Assembly (NCBI RefSeq): GCF_900626285.1
Contig: NZ_LR131147.1
Span: forward strand, 897,610 to 961,609
Direction: 5' to 3'
Source: Intestinimonas massiliensis (ex Afouda et al. 2020)
GTDB lineage: Bacteria; Bacillota; Clostridia; Oscillospirales; Oscillospiraceae
Length of the DNA stretch: 64,000 nt
The notes below the pieces were generated by a model. That model saw only the letters and a program-made list of their open reading frames with translations, was not told the DNA's origin and searched no databases. This document shows positions 50,332-60,019 of the stretch, piece by piece. The stretch's first letter is position 1. Each line of letters starts with the position of its first letter. The position numbers were made by a program, and so were the translations under genes.

Positions 50332-51606
50332 TTACTCAAACCGCACCTGGATGGAGTTGGCGTGGGCGGTGAGCTTTTCGCTCTGGGCCAGGGTGATGAT
50401 CTGGTCCTTGATGGGGGCCAGGCTGGCCTGGTCGTACTGGATGATGCTCATGGTCTTGAGGAAGCTGTCCACGCTGAGGGGGGAGAAGAACCGGGCGGTG
50501 CCGCTGGTGGGCAGCACGTGGTCGGGCCCGGCCAGGTAGTCCCCCAAAGGCTCCGGGGACCAGGCCCCCAGGAACACCGCCCCGGCGTTGCGGATTTTGG
50601 GCAGCAGGGCCCGGGGATCCTCTGTGACGATCTCCAGATGCTCCGGGGCGATCTCGTTGGCCAGAGCGGCGCAGTCGTCCAGGGTGTCGCACACAATGGC
50701 GCAGCCGAAGTCCCGCAGGGAGCACTCCATGATCTCGGACCGGCTCAGATACCCGGTCTGGCGGACGATCTCCCCGTCCACCGCCTGAGCCAGCTCCACG
50801 GAATCGGTGAGCAGCACGGCGGAGGCCAGCTTGTCGTGCTCGGCCTGGCTCAGCAGGTCGGCGGCCACAAACTTGGGGTTGGCCTTGCCGTCGGCGACGA
50901 CCAGCACCTCGGAGGGTCCGGCCACCATGTCGATGTCCAGCTTGCCGTAGGCCTGCCGCTTGGCGGCGGCCACAAAGGCGTTGCCGGGCCCCACCAGCTT
51001 ATCCACCCGGGGGATGAAGCCCGCCCCGTAGGTCAGGGCGGCCACCGCCTGGGCCCCGCCCACGGCGATGACACGGTCCACACCGGCGATTCTGGCGGCG
51101 GCCAGCACCGCGTCGTTCAGGTTCTCGGTGGGGGGCGTCACCATGACGATCTCCTCCACCCCGGCCACCTTGGCGGGCACCGCGTTCATCAGCACGCTGC
51201 TGGGATAGGCGGCGGTGCCGCCGGGGACGTAGATGCCCACACGGGTCAGGCCCCGGACGATCCGGCCCACCACGCCCCCGTCGGGGGAGGTCCACTCCAT
51301 GGTATGAGTGAGCAGCTTTTCATTATAGTCCCGGATGTTGGCCGCCGCCCGCTCCAGAGCGGCGATCAGCTCCTTGGAGCAGCGATTATAGGCAGCCTCC
51401 AGCTCGGCCGGGGTGATCTCCCTGGGCTCGGCCTTGTCGAAGCGGAGGGAGTAGTCCCGCACCGCCTCGAACCCCTTCTCCCTCACGGTCTCCATGATCT
51501 CCGCCGCCGCGGCGTCGATGGCCTGGTTGGCCTGGGCGGCCCGGGCCTTCATGGCGGCCATCACCGCCCGCTCGGCGGAGCCATCCGCTTTTACGATCTG
51601 TATCAT
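50332..51606 (-). CDS. hisD: histidinol dehydrogenase HisD
   Basis: 424 aa, ATG 51606 overlapping the hisG stop by 4 bases. Zinc- and NAD-dependent; signatures YVPGGTAAYPSSVLMNAVPA, KLVGPGNAFVAAAKR, GPSEVLVVAD and EHLEIV. Carries out the last two oxidations to histidine. Usual length. Confidence 0.98.
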   Translation of the reverse strand: MIQIVKADGSAERAVMAAMKARAAQANQAIDAAAAEIMETVREKGFEAVRDYSLRFDKAEPREITPAELEAAYNRCSKELIAALERAAANIRDYNEKLLTHTMEWTSPDGGVVGRIVRGLTRVGIYVPGGTAAYPSSVLMNAVPAKVAGVEEIVMVTPPTENLNDAVLAAARIAGVDRVIAVGGAQAVAALTYGAGFIPRVDKLVGPGNAFVAAAKRQAYGKLDIDMVAGPSEVLVVADGKANPKFVAADLLSQAEHDKLASAVLLTDSVELAQAVDGEIVRQTGYLSRSEIMECSLRDFGCAIVCDTLDDCAALANEIAPEHLEIVTEDPRALLPKIRNAGAVFLGAWSPEPLGDYLAGPDHVLPTSGTARFFSPLSVDSFLKTMSIIQYDQASLAPIKDQIITLAQSEKLTAHANSIQVRFE

Positions 51607-52244
51607 TTCCGCTTCTCCAATTCTCCCTCGCAGCGGGCAATAAAATCTGCGATCTGATCTTTATACAACTTCATGCTGGCGGTGTTGACGATAAGCCGGG
51701 CGGACACCGGGGCCACATCCTCGATGGGCACCAGGCCGTTGGCCTTCAGGGTGGCTCCCGTCTCCACGATGTCCACAATGGCGTCGGTGAGATTCAGGAT
51801 GGGGGCCAGCTCCACGCTGCCCTCGATCTTGATGATGTCCACATCCATGCCCTTACTGGCGAAGAAGGCACGGGTCACCTCCGGGTACTTGGAGGCCACC
51901 CGCCGGGTCTTGTAGGTGCCGTAGAAGTCGCTGCCCTGCCTGACAGCCAGGGCGAAGCGGCACTTGCCGAAGCCCAGATCCAGCACCTCGTAAAAAGAGC
52001 CGCCCTTCTCCAGGATGGTGTCCTTGCCCACGATGCCCAGGTCGCACACCCCGTGCTCCACATAGGTGATGACGTCGGGGGCCTTGGCCAGCACCGCGTC
52101 CAGGGGGTAGTTGGGCAGGCTGTGGACCAGCCGCCGGCCCGGGTCCCGGATGGGTGTACAGTCCAGCCCGGCCCCCTCAAAGAGCTCCACGCTCTTGTCC
52201 AGCAGGCGGCCCTTGGTGATGGCGATTCTCAGACGCTCACTCAT
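51603..52244 (-). CDS. hisG: ATP phosphoribosyltransferase, short form HisG
   Basis: 213 aa, ATG 52244. Short-form catalytic subunit without the C-terminal regulatory domain (RIAITKGRLLDKSVELF; DLGIVGKDTILE; DAIVDIVETGATLKANGL). It needs HisZ for activity and feedback control, and hisZ is directly upstream with a 4-base overlap. First step of the pathway. Confidence 0.98.
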   Translation of the reverse strand: MSERLRIAITKGRLLDKSVELFEGAGLDCTPIRDPGRRLVHSLPNYPLDAVLAKAPDVITYVEHGVCDLGIVGKDTILEKGGSFYEVLDLGFGKCRFALAVRQGSDFYGTYKTRRVASKYPEVTRAFFASKGMDVDIIKIEGSVELAPILNLTDAIVDIVETGATLKANGLVPIEDVAPVSARLIVNTASMKLYKDQIADFIARCEGELEKRK

Positions 52245-53410
52245 ACCCGCACCGTCCTTTCTCCGTCCTTGTCAAAGACCAGCACGGCCTCCGCCCCCTT
52301 GTCCCGGGCCAGGTTCAGACTGGACTCCAGGGTGCGGCAGGGGGACAGTTCGCTGGTACCGGCGGGGCGGCCGTCCACCGCCTCCAGGGCCTGGGCCAGA
52401 TAGCCCGGCTCGTAGTGGACGATGGTGCGCAGCACCGGCGGGGCCATCTCCGGCAGGGTGCGGGCCACCGCGTCCACATCCACGGCAAAGCCGGTGGCCT
52501 GGGCCTCCCGGCCGAAGACACCCACCAGGTTGTCGTACCGGCCGCCGGAGAGGACGGCGTCCCCCGCCCCCTCCACATAGCCCCGGAACACCACGCCGGT
52601 GTAGTAGTCGATCTGATGGACCATGCCCAGGTCAAAACGGACATAGGAGCCGTAGCCCGCGGCGGACAGCTCGTCATACAGGGCGGACAGATAGTCCACC
52701 GCCGGGGTCTTGCCCGCCAGCTTCTCCGCCTGGGAGAGCACCTCCACCCCGCCGAACAGCCGGCTGAGCTGCCCCAGGGCGGCGCAGGCCGGATTGCCCC
52801 GGTAGGGCTCCAGGAAGGCGTTGAGGGCGGCGAAGTTCTTCCCCTCGATGAGGGAACGCATCTCCTCGGCTTCTTCCTCCCCCAGCTCCAGCCGGCCGGC
52901 CAGCTCCCGGAAATATCCGGCGTGGCCCAGCTCCACATGGAACCTGGCGGCCCCGCAGGAGCGCAGGGCGTCTATGGCGGTGACGATGATCTCCACGTCC
53001 GCCTTCTTCCCCTTGGCCCCGATCAGCTCCACCCCGCACTGGGGGATCTCCCGGCTGCCGCCGTTGTGGGCGGGGTTGGAGCGGTACACCGTCTGGTCGT
53101 AGTACAGCCGCTGGGGCAGCGCCACCGCCTTCAGCTTGGTGGCTGCCACCCGGGCGATGGGTGTGGTGGAATCGGGCCGCATGACGCAGAACTTGCCGCT
53201 GGGATCCCACACCTTGATCATCCGCTCCTGGGGAATGGCGCTGCCCGACAGGGCAAACAGATCGTAAAATTCCGTGTCCGGGGTGGACACCTCCAAAAAG
53301 CCCCGCTGCCGGAACAGGCGGGTCAGCCGGGCCTGCACCTGCCGGCGCTCCTGGCACTCGGCAAACAGCCGGTCCCGGGTGCCCTCCGGGGTGTTGATAA
53401 TGACGCTCAC
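52241..53410 (-). CDS. hisZ: ATP phosphoribosyltransferase regulatory subunit HisZ
   Basis: 389 aa from GTG 53410 (AAAGGGGG spaced 7). An upstream GTG at 53437 adds nine residues but has no ribosome-binding site. Class II aminoacyl-tRNA synthetase-like fold related to HisRS (NTPEGTRDRLF; MIKVWDPSGKFCVMRPDSTTPIAR; SGGRYDNLVGVFG), without the tRNA-binding domain. It forms the octameric HisZG enzyme and senses histidine. First gene of the operon. Confidence 0.95.
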   Translation of the reverse strand: MSVIINTPEGTRDRLFAECQERRQVQARLTRLFRQRGFLEVSTPDTEFYDLFALSGSAIPQERMIKVWDPSGKFCVMRPDSTTPIARVAATKLKAVALPQRLYYDQTVYRSNPAHNGGSREIPQCGVELIGAKGKKADVEIIVTAIDALRSCGAARFHVELGHAGYFRELAGRLELGEEEAEEMRSLIEGKNFAALNAFLEPYRGNPACAALGQLSRLFGGVEVLSQAEKLAGKTPAVDYLSALYDELSAAGYGSYVRFDLGMVHQIDYYTGVVFRGYVEGAGDAVLSGGRYDNLVGVFGREAQATGFAVDVDAVARTLPEMAPPVLRTIVHYEPGYLAQALEAVDGRPAGTSELSPCRTLESSLNLARDKGAEAVLVFDKDGERTVRV

Positions 53411-53450
53411 GGGAGTTCCCCCTTTTTTTGCTTTCACGCTTTACCACGCT

Positions 53451-53479
53451 ACTATACTATAACATCTATTCCTTGTCAA
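53451..53479 (-). promoter_or_regulatory. his operon promoter
   Basis: Minus strand TTGACA (53479-53474), 17-base spacer, TATAGT (53456-53451). The start site would be about 35 bases from the hisZ GTG, leaving no room for a T-box or attenuator leader. Confidence 0.85.
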
Positions 53480-53483
53480 GAGG

Positions 53484-53514
53484 AAAACCGGGGCCGCGTC
53501 AGCCGCGGCCCCGG
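53484..53514 (-). terminator. terminator of the M3 peptidase gene
   Basis: Eleven-base perfect arms (53488-53498 and 53504-53514), 5-base loop; on the minus strand TTTT follows. It separates the peptidase from the his promoter, whose -35 begins only 5 bases further on. Confidence 0.88.
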
Positions 53515-53535
53515 TCACGGGAATGTTGGATGGGT

Positions 53536-55812
53536 TCACACCAGACCGGCCAGCAGCAGGCGGACCGTCAGAGCGGCGATCTCGCCCCGGGTCAGGACCC
53601 CCTGAGGGTCCAGCAGTCCGCCGGGCTTGCCGGTGAGCAGGCCGGCCGACACCGCCCAGTCGGTACCCTCCGCCGCCCAGCTGCTGACCCGGGCAGAATC
53701 GGCGAAGCCGTCCAGGGCGCCGGTAAGGCCGCCGTCATAGCCGGCCATGCGGCCCAGCATGGCGGCCAGCTGCTCCCGGGTCACCGTTCCGTCCGGGTCG
53801 AAGCGGGAGCCGTCCACCCCGCCCACGATGCCGGACCGGGCGGCCCAAGCCACCGCTTCGGCGTACCAGGCGTCCCCGGGCACGTCGGCAAAGGCGGCCG
53901 TCTGGTCCTGGACTTCCGGGCAGCCCGCCAGCCGCCACAGGAGGGTGACCGCCTGGGACCGGGTCAGGCTGCCGTCAGGCAGGAAGTTCCCCGCCCCATC
54001 GCCCCGGAACAGGCCGGCGGCGGCGCAGGTCAGCATGGGCTCCTCCGACCAGTGGCCCTCCAGGTCGCTCGGGACAGGCAGGCCGTACACCTGGCTCAGC
54101 AGATAATTCTGCAGTTCCCCGGCCAGAGCGGCCACCGTGCCCGTCTGGAAGATATCCCCCAGGCCGGCCGCCTGCACCGCCTCCCGGTAGCTCAGGCCGG
54201 TACCCCGCTCCACCAGACCCAGGTAGGCATCCGCCGCCCCGTCAAAGTCCGTCTGGGCATCCAGGAACAGCTCCAGGGCACTCAGGGCGGAGGTGGCGTA
54301 GCTGATATAGTACATGGGAGACTCGAAGGTGTGGTTCACCTGCACCCAGTTGTAGTCGGAGTTGGTACCGAACATATCCAGGCCGCCGTACTCCTCCAGC
54401 AGCCAGGTCATCAGGGCATTCATCTCTGCCCCTGTCATCTCCCCGTCGGCATAGAGGGCTGCCTGGAACTCGTCCAGCATACAGCCGGACACCACGCTGT
54501 TCAGCAGCTGCGCCAGCACATAGCCCCGGTAGACCGCCCCGCCCTGGGGAAACATCTCGTCGGCAAAGTCCAAGCTGAGCAGCTCCAGGCCCTGGGAGTC
54601 GATCTCCGCCACGTCGACACACTCAAAGCCGCCGCCCACCTGGTCGGACAGGCAGTATTCCGCGTAGTGGCCGAACTCGTGGAACAGCGATTCTACGTCA
54701 TAATAGCCGCCGGACGGACAGTTGAACAGCACCGCCGAGCGATAGGCGGGCAGGCTGGTGGTAAAGCCCACGTCCAGCTTGGTGTCCAGAGGACCAATAT
54801 CCGCCAGGTGGTTTTCCCGCATATAGCGGAACAGGTCGGCGTACTCGCTGGAGATCCGGTTCAGATAGGGTTCCACCAGATCCAGCTGCTCCTCCTGGGT
54901 CAGATCCGTCACATAGGGGGACAGCAGGTCTTGGGACAGGGCCTCGTTGTGCCCCATGGCCGCCGACATCTGGATCAGCAGGGGGACGATCTTCTCCTTC
55001 ACCTGGGCGTAGAGCCGCCTGGCGTCATCCAGCGTGTAGTCCCGGCAGTACACCTGCTCATAGGCATAGTCGGCATAGTTGTCGTATCCCTTGCTCCGGG
55101 CGTACTGGTTGCGCACATCCACCATCTCTCCCAGGATCGATGCGGCAGCGGCGTTGCGGGCCTCGTCCAGCAGGCGCTGGATCTCTCCGATCTCCTCCAC
55201 ACTCAGGCTGTCGGCCTGGTTCAGCTCCCCCTGGGTCCAGCTCTGGCCCTGCCAGGTCACCTGGTAATCCTGGGCCATAGCGGTCCAGTAGTCGTTGATC
55301 AACTCCTGATCCCGGCTCATCAGTTCCTGCTGCTTCTGGTCATCTGGGGAGATCATAGCCAGCAGTTCCTCCCGATCCATCCCCATAGCCTGAGCCACTG
55401 CCTGGCCATACCGGGACTGGAGCACCTGCCGCTCCGCCTGTAAATAGGCGTTCTGGGCCTCTAGAAGTAACTGGCTCCAGTCCAGGTAATCCTGGGCGGC
55501 AGAGACCGGGTCCCGGTAGTAGGCCACAACACACACCGCATACCGGGTATTGAGCTCCTCCCACGCGGTCCCGGCCTGGTCCATCAGCTCCAGCACCCGG
55601 TTCTGGTTGTCCGGCTGGGCGCAGGCCGCCTCCAGCTCCTCCAGCAGGGCATACAGCGCTCCGGCATCCGCCGGACCGCAGGTCAGTGTGTTGAAGTCCA
55701 CATCCTCCGGCCAGGCGTCAAAAACGTCGGTCTCCCGGGCCAGTGCGGTGGTGCTCAGCAGAGCGCACAGCAGGGCCGCCACGGTCAGCAGGGACAAAAT
55801 ACGTCTCTTCAT
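53536..55812 (-). CDS. secreted, SLH-anchored M3-family oligoendopeptidase
   Basis: 758 aa from ATG 55812 (GAGGAGAG upstream). Signal peptide (1-25, TTALA), an M3 peptidase domain with zinc motif HEFGH (H378, E379, H382) and the downstream Glu in EIDSQGLELL, then three SLH motifs (about 585-758: AFADVPGDAWYAEAVAWAARSGIVGG; FDPDGTVTREQLAAMLGRMAG). M3 enzymes such as PepF are usually cytosolic and cut short peptides; here the enzyme should be held on the outer wall, perhaps to trim peptides for uptake. Confidence 0.92.
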   Translation of the reverse strand: MKRRILSLLTVAALLCALLSTTALARETDVFDAWPEDVDFNTLTCGPADAGALYALLEELEAACAQPDNQNRVLELMDQAGTAWEELNTRYAVCVVAYYRDPVSAAQDYLDWSQLLLEAQNAYLQAERQVLQSRYGQAVAQAMGMDREELLAMISPDDQKQQELMSRDQELINDYWTAMAQDYQVTWQGQSWTQGELNQADSLSVEEIGEIQRLLDEARNAAAASILGEMVDVRNQYARSKGYDNYADYAYEQVYCRDYTLDDARRLYAQVKEKIVPLLIQMSAAMGHNEALSQDLLSPYVTDLTQEEQLDLVEPYLNRISSEYADLFRYMRENHLADIGPLDTKLDVGFTTSLPAYRSAVLFNCPSGGYYDVESLFHEFGHYAEYCLSDQVGGGFECVDVAEIDSQGLELLSLDFADEMFPQGGAVYRGYVLAQLLNSVVSGCMLDEFQAALYADGEMTGAEMNALMTWLLEEYGGLDMFGTNSDYNWVQVNHTFESPMYYISYATSALSALELFLDAQTDFDGAADAYLGLVERGTGLSYREAVQAAGLGDIFQTGTVAALAGELQNYLLSQVYGLPVPSDLEGHWSEEPMLTCAAAGLFRGDGAGNFLPDGSLTRSQAVTLLWRLAGCPEVQDQTAAFADVPGDAWYAEAVAWAARSGIVGGVDGSRFDPDGTVTREQLAAMLGRMAGYDGGLTGALDGFADSARVSSWAAEGTDWAVSAGLLTGKPGGLLDPQGVLTRGEIAALTVRLLLAGLV

Positions 55813-55831
55813 GCCTCTCTCCTCTTCTCTT

Positions 55832-58800
55832 TTAAAAGCCGTCAAACAGGGTCATCTGGCTGGTATCGGGCATATTGTCCAGAGCGCCGACGGCTTTCAG
55901 CTGCTCGATGTGGGTCTTGGACACCTTGGGGCAGGCGGCGGAGAACTCCTCGATGGAGATGAACCGCTTACCCTCCCGCTGCTCCATAATGGACCAGGCG
56001 GCGGTCTCACCCAGGCCGGGGATGGAGGTGAAGGGGGGCAGCAGGGTGCCCTTCTCCATGTCCGGCAGGAAGTTCACCGCGTGGGAGCGGTACAGGTCCA
56101 TGGGCTCGAAGCTGAAACCCCGGAGGTAGAACTCATACACCACTTCCAGGGTGACCAGCATATCCTCCTCCACCGGGGTGGGCTTCTCCTTGCTCTCGAT
56201 CTCCTTCATCTTGGCCTTGCACACGTCCATGCCCATGCACATGCAGGTGGCGTCGAAGGCTTTGGCCCGGATGGAGAAGAAGGCGGCGTAGAAGGCCAGG
56301 GGCCGGTGGACCTTGAACCAGGCGATGCGGAAGGCCATCATGACGTAAGCTACGGCGTGGGCCTTGGGGAAGAGGTACTTGATCTTCTTGCAGGAGCCGA
56401 TGTACCAGTCGGGCACGCCGGCGGCCTTCATCTCCTCTTCGGCCCCCTCGGGCAGACCTCTGCCCTTCCGCACCGCCTCCATGATCTTGAAGGAGCGCTT
56501 CTCCGGCATGCCGCAGGAGATGAGGAAGAGCATGATGTCGTCCCGGCAGCCGATGGCCTGGCCGACGGGGATGCCCTGGTCCACCACCAGGTCCCGGGCG
56601 TTGCCCAGCCACACGTCGGTGCCGTGGGAGAAGCCGGACAGGCGGAGCAGGATGTCGAACTGGTGGGGCTGGGTGTCCACCAGCATGCCCCGGGTGAATT
56701 TGGTGTTGAACTCCGGAATGGCCACGGCGCCGGTGGGGCCCAGGACGGGGTCGTTCTCAAAGCCCAGCACCTTGGAGGAGGTGAAGATGCTCATGGTGTC
56801 CTTGTCGTCCAGGGGGATCTTCTGGGGGTCCACCCCGGTCAGGTCCTGGAGCATGCGGATCATGGTGGGGTCATCGTGGCCCAGCATATCCAGCTTCAGC
56901 AGGTTGGATTCCATGGAGTGATATTCAAAGTGGGTGGTGATGATGTCGCTGTTGGGGTCGTCGGCGGGGTGCTGCACCGGGCAGAAGTCATAGATCTCCC
57001 GGTTCTGGGGGATGACCACCATGCCGCCGGGGTGCTGGCCGGTGGTGCGCTTGACCCCGCTGCACCCCAGGGACAGCCGGTTCTCCTCCGCCCGGGTGCC
57101 GTGGATGCCGTGCTCGTCCAGGTAGTGCTTTACGTAGCCGAAGGCGATCTTGTCCTTCACGGTGCCGATGGTGCCTGCCCGGAACACGTGGCTCTGGCCG
57201 AACAGCTCAAAGGTATAGCGGTGGGCGTTGGACTGGTACTCGCCGGAAAAGTTCAGGTCGATATCGGGCACCTTGTCGCCGCCAAAGCCCAGGAAGGTCT
57301 CGAAGGGGATGTTGAAGCCGTCCTTGTCGTAGGGGGTGCCGCAGACGGGACACACCGCGTCCGGCATATCGGCGCCGCAGCCGATACCCAGCTCCTTGGC
57401 CGCCTCGAAATCGGAGTGCTTGCACTTGGGGCAGCGGTAGTGTGGGGGCAGGGAGTTGACCTCGGTGATGCCCGACATGAAGGCCACCAGGGAGGAACCC
57501 ACCGAACCACGGGAGCCCACCAGGTAGCCGTGGTTCAGGGAGTCCTGCACCAGCTTCTGGGCGGACATGTAAATGACGTCATACTTACATTTAATAATGT
57601 CCCCCAGCTCGGCATTGATGCGGTCCACCACGATCTTGGGGGGCTCTTCGCCATAGAGGGCTTTGGCCTTGTCCCACACCAGCCGCGTCAGCTCCTCGGC
57701 GGAGTTTTCGATCTTGGGTGCGAACAGGCCCTGGGGCAGAGGCACCACGTCCTCGCACCAGTCGGCCACCAGGTTGGTGTTGCGCACCACCACCTCGTAG
57801 GCCTTGTCCTTGCCCAGGTAGGCAAACTCGTCCAGCATCTCCTGGGTGGTCTTGAAGTAGAGGGGCAGGGGCGAGTCGGCGTCCTCAAAGCCCTTGGAGG
57901 CCAGCAGGATATGGCGGTAGATCTCGTCCTCCGGGTCCAGGAAGTGGACGTCACCGGTGGCGCACACCGGCTTGTCCAGCGCCTCACCCAGGGCCACCAC
58001 GGTGCGGTTGAAGTCCCGCAGCTCCTCCTCGCTGCGCACCATGCCCTTGCGGAGCATGAAGGCGTTGTTGCACAGGGGCTGGATCTCCAGAAAATCGTAC
58101 CAGGAGGCGATGCGCTTGAGCTCCTTGAAATCCTTCCGCCTGACGATGGCCTGGAACAGTTCCCCCGCCTCGCAGGCCGAGCCGATGATGAGCCCCTCCC
58201 GGTTCTGGTCGATGAGGCTCTTGGGCATGATGGGGTACCGCTTGAAGTGATCCAGGTAGGAGGCGGAAATCAGCTTGTACAGATTGCGCAGGCCCAGCTG
58301 GTTCTTGGCCAGCACGATCAGGTGCTTGGGCTGCCGTTTGGCCTTGCCGCCGGAGCGCAGCTTGCGCATGGCGGGGTTGATCTGCTGAAGGGTGCGGACC
58401 CCCTTGTCCCGCAGCATGTCAAAGAAGGGCACCAGCATGTAACCCACCGTGGCCGCGTCGTCATAGGCCCGGTGGTGGTTGAAGGCGGGCAGGTTCAGGT
58501 GCTCCGCCACGATATTCAGCTTGTACTTGCCCAGGTCGGGCAGCAGGTTCTGGGCCAGGATCAGGCTGTCGATGGAGGTATTCTCAAAGGGGCGGCCGAT
58601 TTTGCGGCAGCCGGCGGCCAGGAAGCCCATGTCGAACTCGGCGTTGTGGGCGGCCAGGGGCCGGTCCCCCACAAAGTCCAGGAAGGAGTTGATGGCGTCC
58701 GCCTGGGAGGGAGCCCCCTCCAGCATCTGGTCGGTAATGCCGGTGAGCTCGGTGATCTCCCGGGTCAGGGGCCGGCCCGGGTCCACAAAGGTGGAAAACT

Positions 58801-60004
58801 GCTCGGCCACCTCTCCGTTGCGCAGCACCACGGCGCCGATCTCGATGATGACCTCCCGCCGGTTGTCCAGGCCGGTGGTCTCCAGATCGAAACAGACGAT
58901 CTCATCCTCCAGGGCCTGGTCCTTCTCCCCGTGGATGGCCACCCGGTCGTCCACGTCGTTGATGAAGTAGGCCTCCACCCCGTAGAGGATCTTGATCTTC
59001 TTGGCGGAGTGCCAGGCGTTGGGGAAGGAGTGGGCCACCCCGTGGTCGGTGATGGCAATGGCCCGGTGGCCCCACCGCTCGGCCCGCTTCACCACGTTCT
59101 TGTCGGTGCCGATGGGAGAGTCCATCTTGGAGCCCACAGCGGTGAGGGCATCCATGGCGGACATGTTGGTATGCAGATGGAGCTCCACCCGCTTCTCCGT
59201 GGCGTCGTCCACCCGTTCCGTGCGGCCGGTCTCCATGATGGCGTAGGGCTCCAGCACCATGTCGCCGGTAAAGCGGTCGATGTTCAGCTTGCCCTGGATG
59301 AGCAGCCGCTGGCCCTTCTTCACCCCGTCCACGATGCCCTTTCCCTCGTCTCCGGGGAAGAACTTGTTGATCCGCACCGAGCCGGTATAGTCGGTGACAT
59401 CGAAGGACACCACCCAGGCCCCCCGCTTCTTCAGCTCCCGGTGATCCAGGGCAAATACGTCTCCCTCCACGATCACCGTGCCCATATCCAGATCCAGGTC
59501 CCTCATGGGGGTGGGTGTCTTGCGCACCTCATGCTTGCCGTAGAGCAGCTTGCCCTTGGGGGCGCTCCCCTTGCCCCCCTTCTTCTCTGATGGCTTGGGG
59601 GACTTGAGGCCCGCAAGAGCCTTGCGGCGGATCTCCTCGGTGCGGCGGAACGCGGCGGCGGCCTCGTCCTCCACCACGGGCGGCTCCGCCGGGGCTGGCG
59701 TGGGCACGGGGGTTGGGATGGGGTCCGCCTTGGGGGCAGACAGCTCCCGCTCGGAAACGGGCTGCTCAGCCACCGCCAGCTCCACTTTCTCCACCCGGTA
59801 GGCCAGGGCCAGGCTGCGCTCGATGGTGCGGCGCAGGTCCTCTGCCGGCGGGGCGGCGCACTCCACGCTGGCTTTGATAGACCTGGTATGTTTATCAATT
59901 ACCGCCCGGGTCACCAGGTAGCCGGACACCAGTCCGGACAGCTCGGCTCCCGGGTGCCAGGCGGAAAACAGTTTCAGAAATGGGATCTTTTGTGCTTCTG
60001 GCAT
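55832..60004 (-). CDS. polC: DNA polymerase III alpha subunit, Gram-positive type PolC
   Basis: 1390 aa, start 60004 (MPEAQKIPFLKLF). The replicative polymerase of Firmicutes. An N-terminal region and OB fold (about 160-265) precede a PHP domain (VELHLHTNMSAMDAL near 273) split by a DEDDh proofreading exonuclease (CFDLETTGLDN near 366; AAHNAEFDMGFL; HRAYDDA). The polymerase core has the palm Asp motif VPDIDLNFSG near 914 and a zinc-binding part (CPKC...CPVCG) characteristic of PolC. The length is usual. Confidence 0.98.
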   Translation of the reverse strand: MPEAQKIPFLKLFSAWHPGAELSGLVSGYLVTRAVIDKHTRSIKASVECAAPPAEDLRRTIERSLALAYRVEKVELAVAEQPVSERELSAPKADPIPTPVPTPAPAEPPVVEDEAAAAFRRTEEIRRKALAGLKSPKPSEKKGGKGSAPKGKLLYGKHEVRKTPTPMRDLDLDMGTVIVEGDVFALDHRELKKRGAWVVSFDVTDYTGSVRINKFFPGDEGKGIVDGVKKGQRLLIQGKLNIDRFTGDMVLEPYAIMETGRTERVDDATEKRVELHLHTNMSAMDALTAVGSKMDSPIGTDKNVVKRAERWGHRAIAITDHGVAHSFPNAWHSAKKIKILYGVEAYFINDVDDRVAIHGEKDQALEDEIVCFDLETTGLDNRREVIIEIGAVVLRNGEVAEQFSTFVDPGRPLTREITELTGITDQMLEGAPSQADAINSFLDFVGDRPLAAHNAEFDMGFLAAGCRKIGRPFENTSIDSLILAQNLLPDLGKYKLNIVAEHLNLPAFNHHRAYDDAATVGYMLVPFFDMLRDKGVRTLQQINPAMRKLRSGGKAKRQPKHLIVLAKNQLGLRNLYKLISASYLDHFKRYPIMPKSLIDQNREGLIIGSACEAGELFQAIVRRKDFKELKRIASWYDFLEIQPLCNNAFMLRKGMVRSEEELRDFNRTVVALGEALDKPVCATGDVHFLDPEDEIYRHILLASKGFEDADSPLPLYFKTTQEMLDEFAYLGKDKAYEVVVRNTNLVADWCEDVVPLPQGLFAPKIENSAEELTRLVWDKAKALYGEEPPKIVVDRINAELGDIIKCKYDVIYMSAQKLVQDSLNHGYLVGSRGSVGSSLVAFMSGITEVNSLPPHYRCPKCKHSDFEAAKELGIGCGADMPDAVCPVCGTPYDKDGFNIPFETFLGFGGDKVPDIDLNFSGEYQSNAHRYTFELFGQSHVFRAGTIGTVKDKIAFGYVKHYLDEHGIHGTRAEENRLSLGCSGVKRTTGQHPGGMVVIPQNREIYDFCPVQHPADDPNSDIITTHFEYHSMESNLLKLDMLGHDDPTMIRMLQDLTGVDPQKIPLDDKDTMSIFTSSKVLGFENDPVLGPTGAVAIPEFNTKFTRGMLVDTQPHQFDILLRLSGFSHGTDVWLGNARDLVVDQGIPVGQAIGCRDDIMLFLISCGMPEKRSFKIMEAVRKGRGLPEGAEEEMKAAGVPDWYIGSCKKIKYLFPKAHAVAYVMMAFRIAWFKVHRPLAFYAAFFSIRAKAFDATCMCMGMDVCKAKMKEIESKEKPTPVEEDMLVTLEVVYEFYLRGFSFEPMDLYRSHAVNFLPDMEKGTLLPPFTSIPGLGETAAWSIMEQREGKRFISIEEFSAACPKVSKTHIEQLKAVGALDNMPDTSQMTLFDGF

Positions 60005-60019
60005 TTGACACGCTCCTGC

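Noticed and set aside
50128..51657. + strand frame of about 500 codons opposite hisB and hisD.
   Set aside because: Antisense shadow; the his enzymes carry all family motifs.
55550..59590. A very long open frame on the + strand (over 1300 codons) opposite polC.
   Set aside because: It is antisense to a clearly conserved PolC in a G+C-rich region, where the complement of third-position G/C codons lacks stops. Its composition (His/Gly/Val/Leu-rich) has no protein-like pattern.
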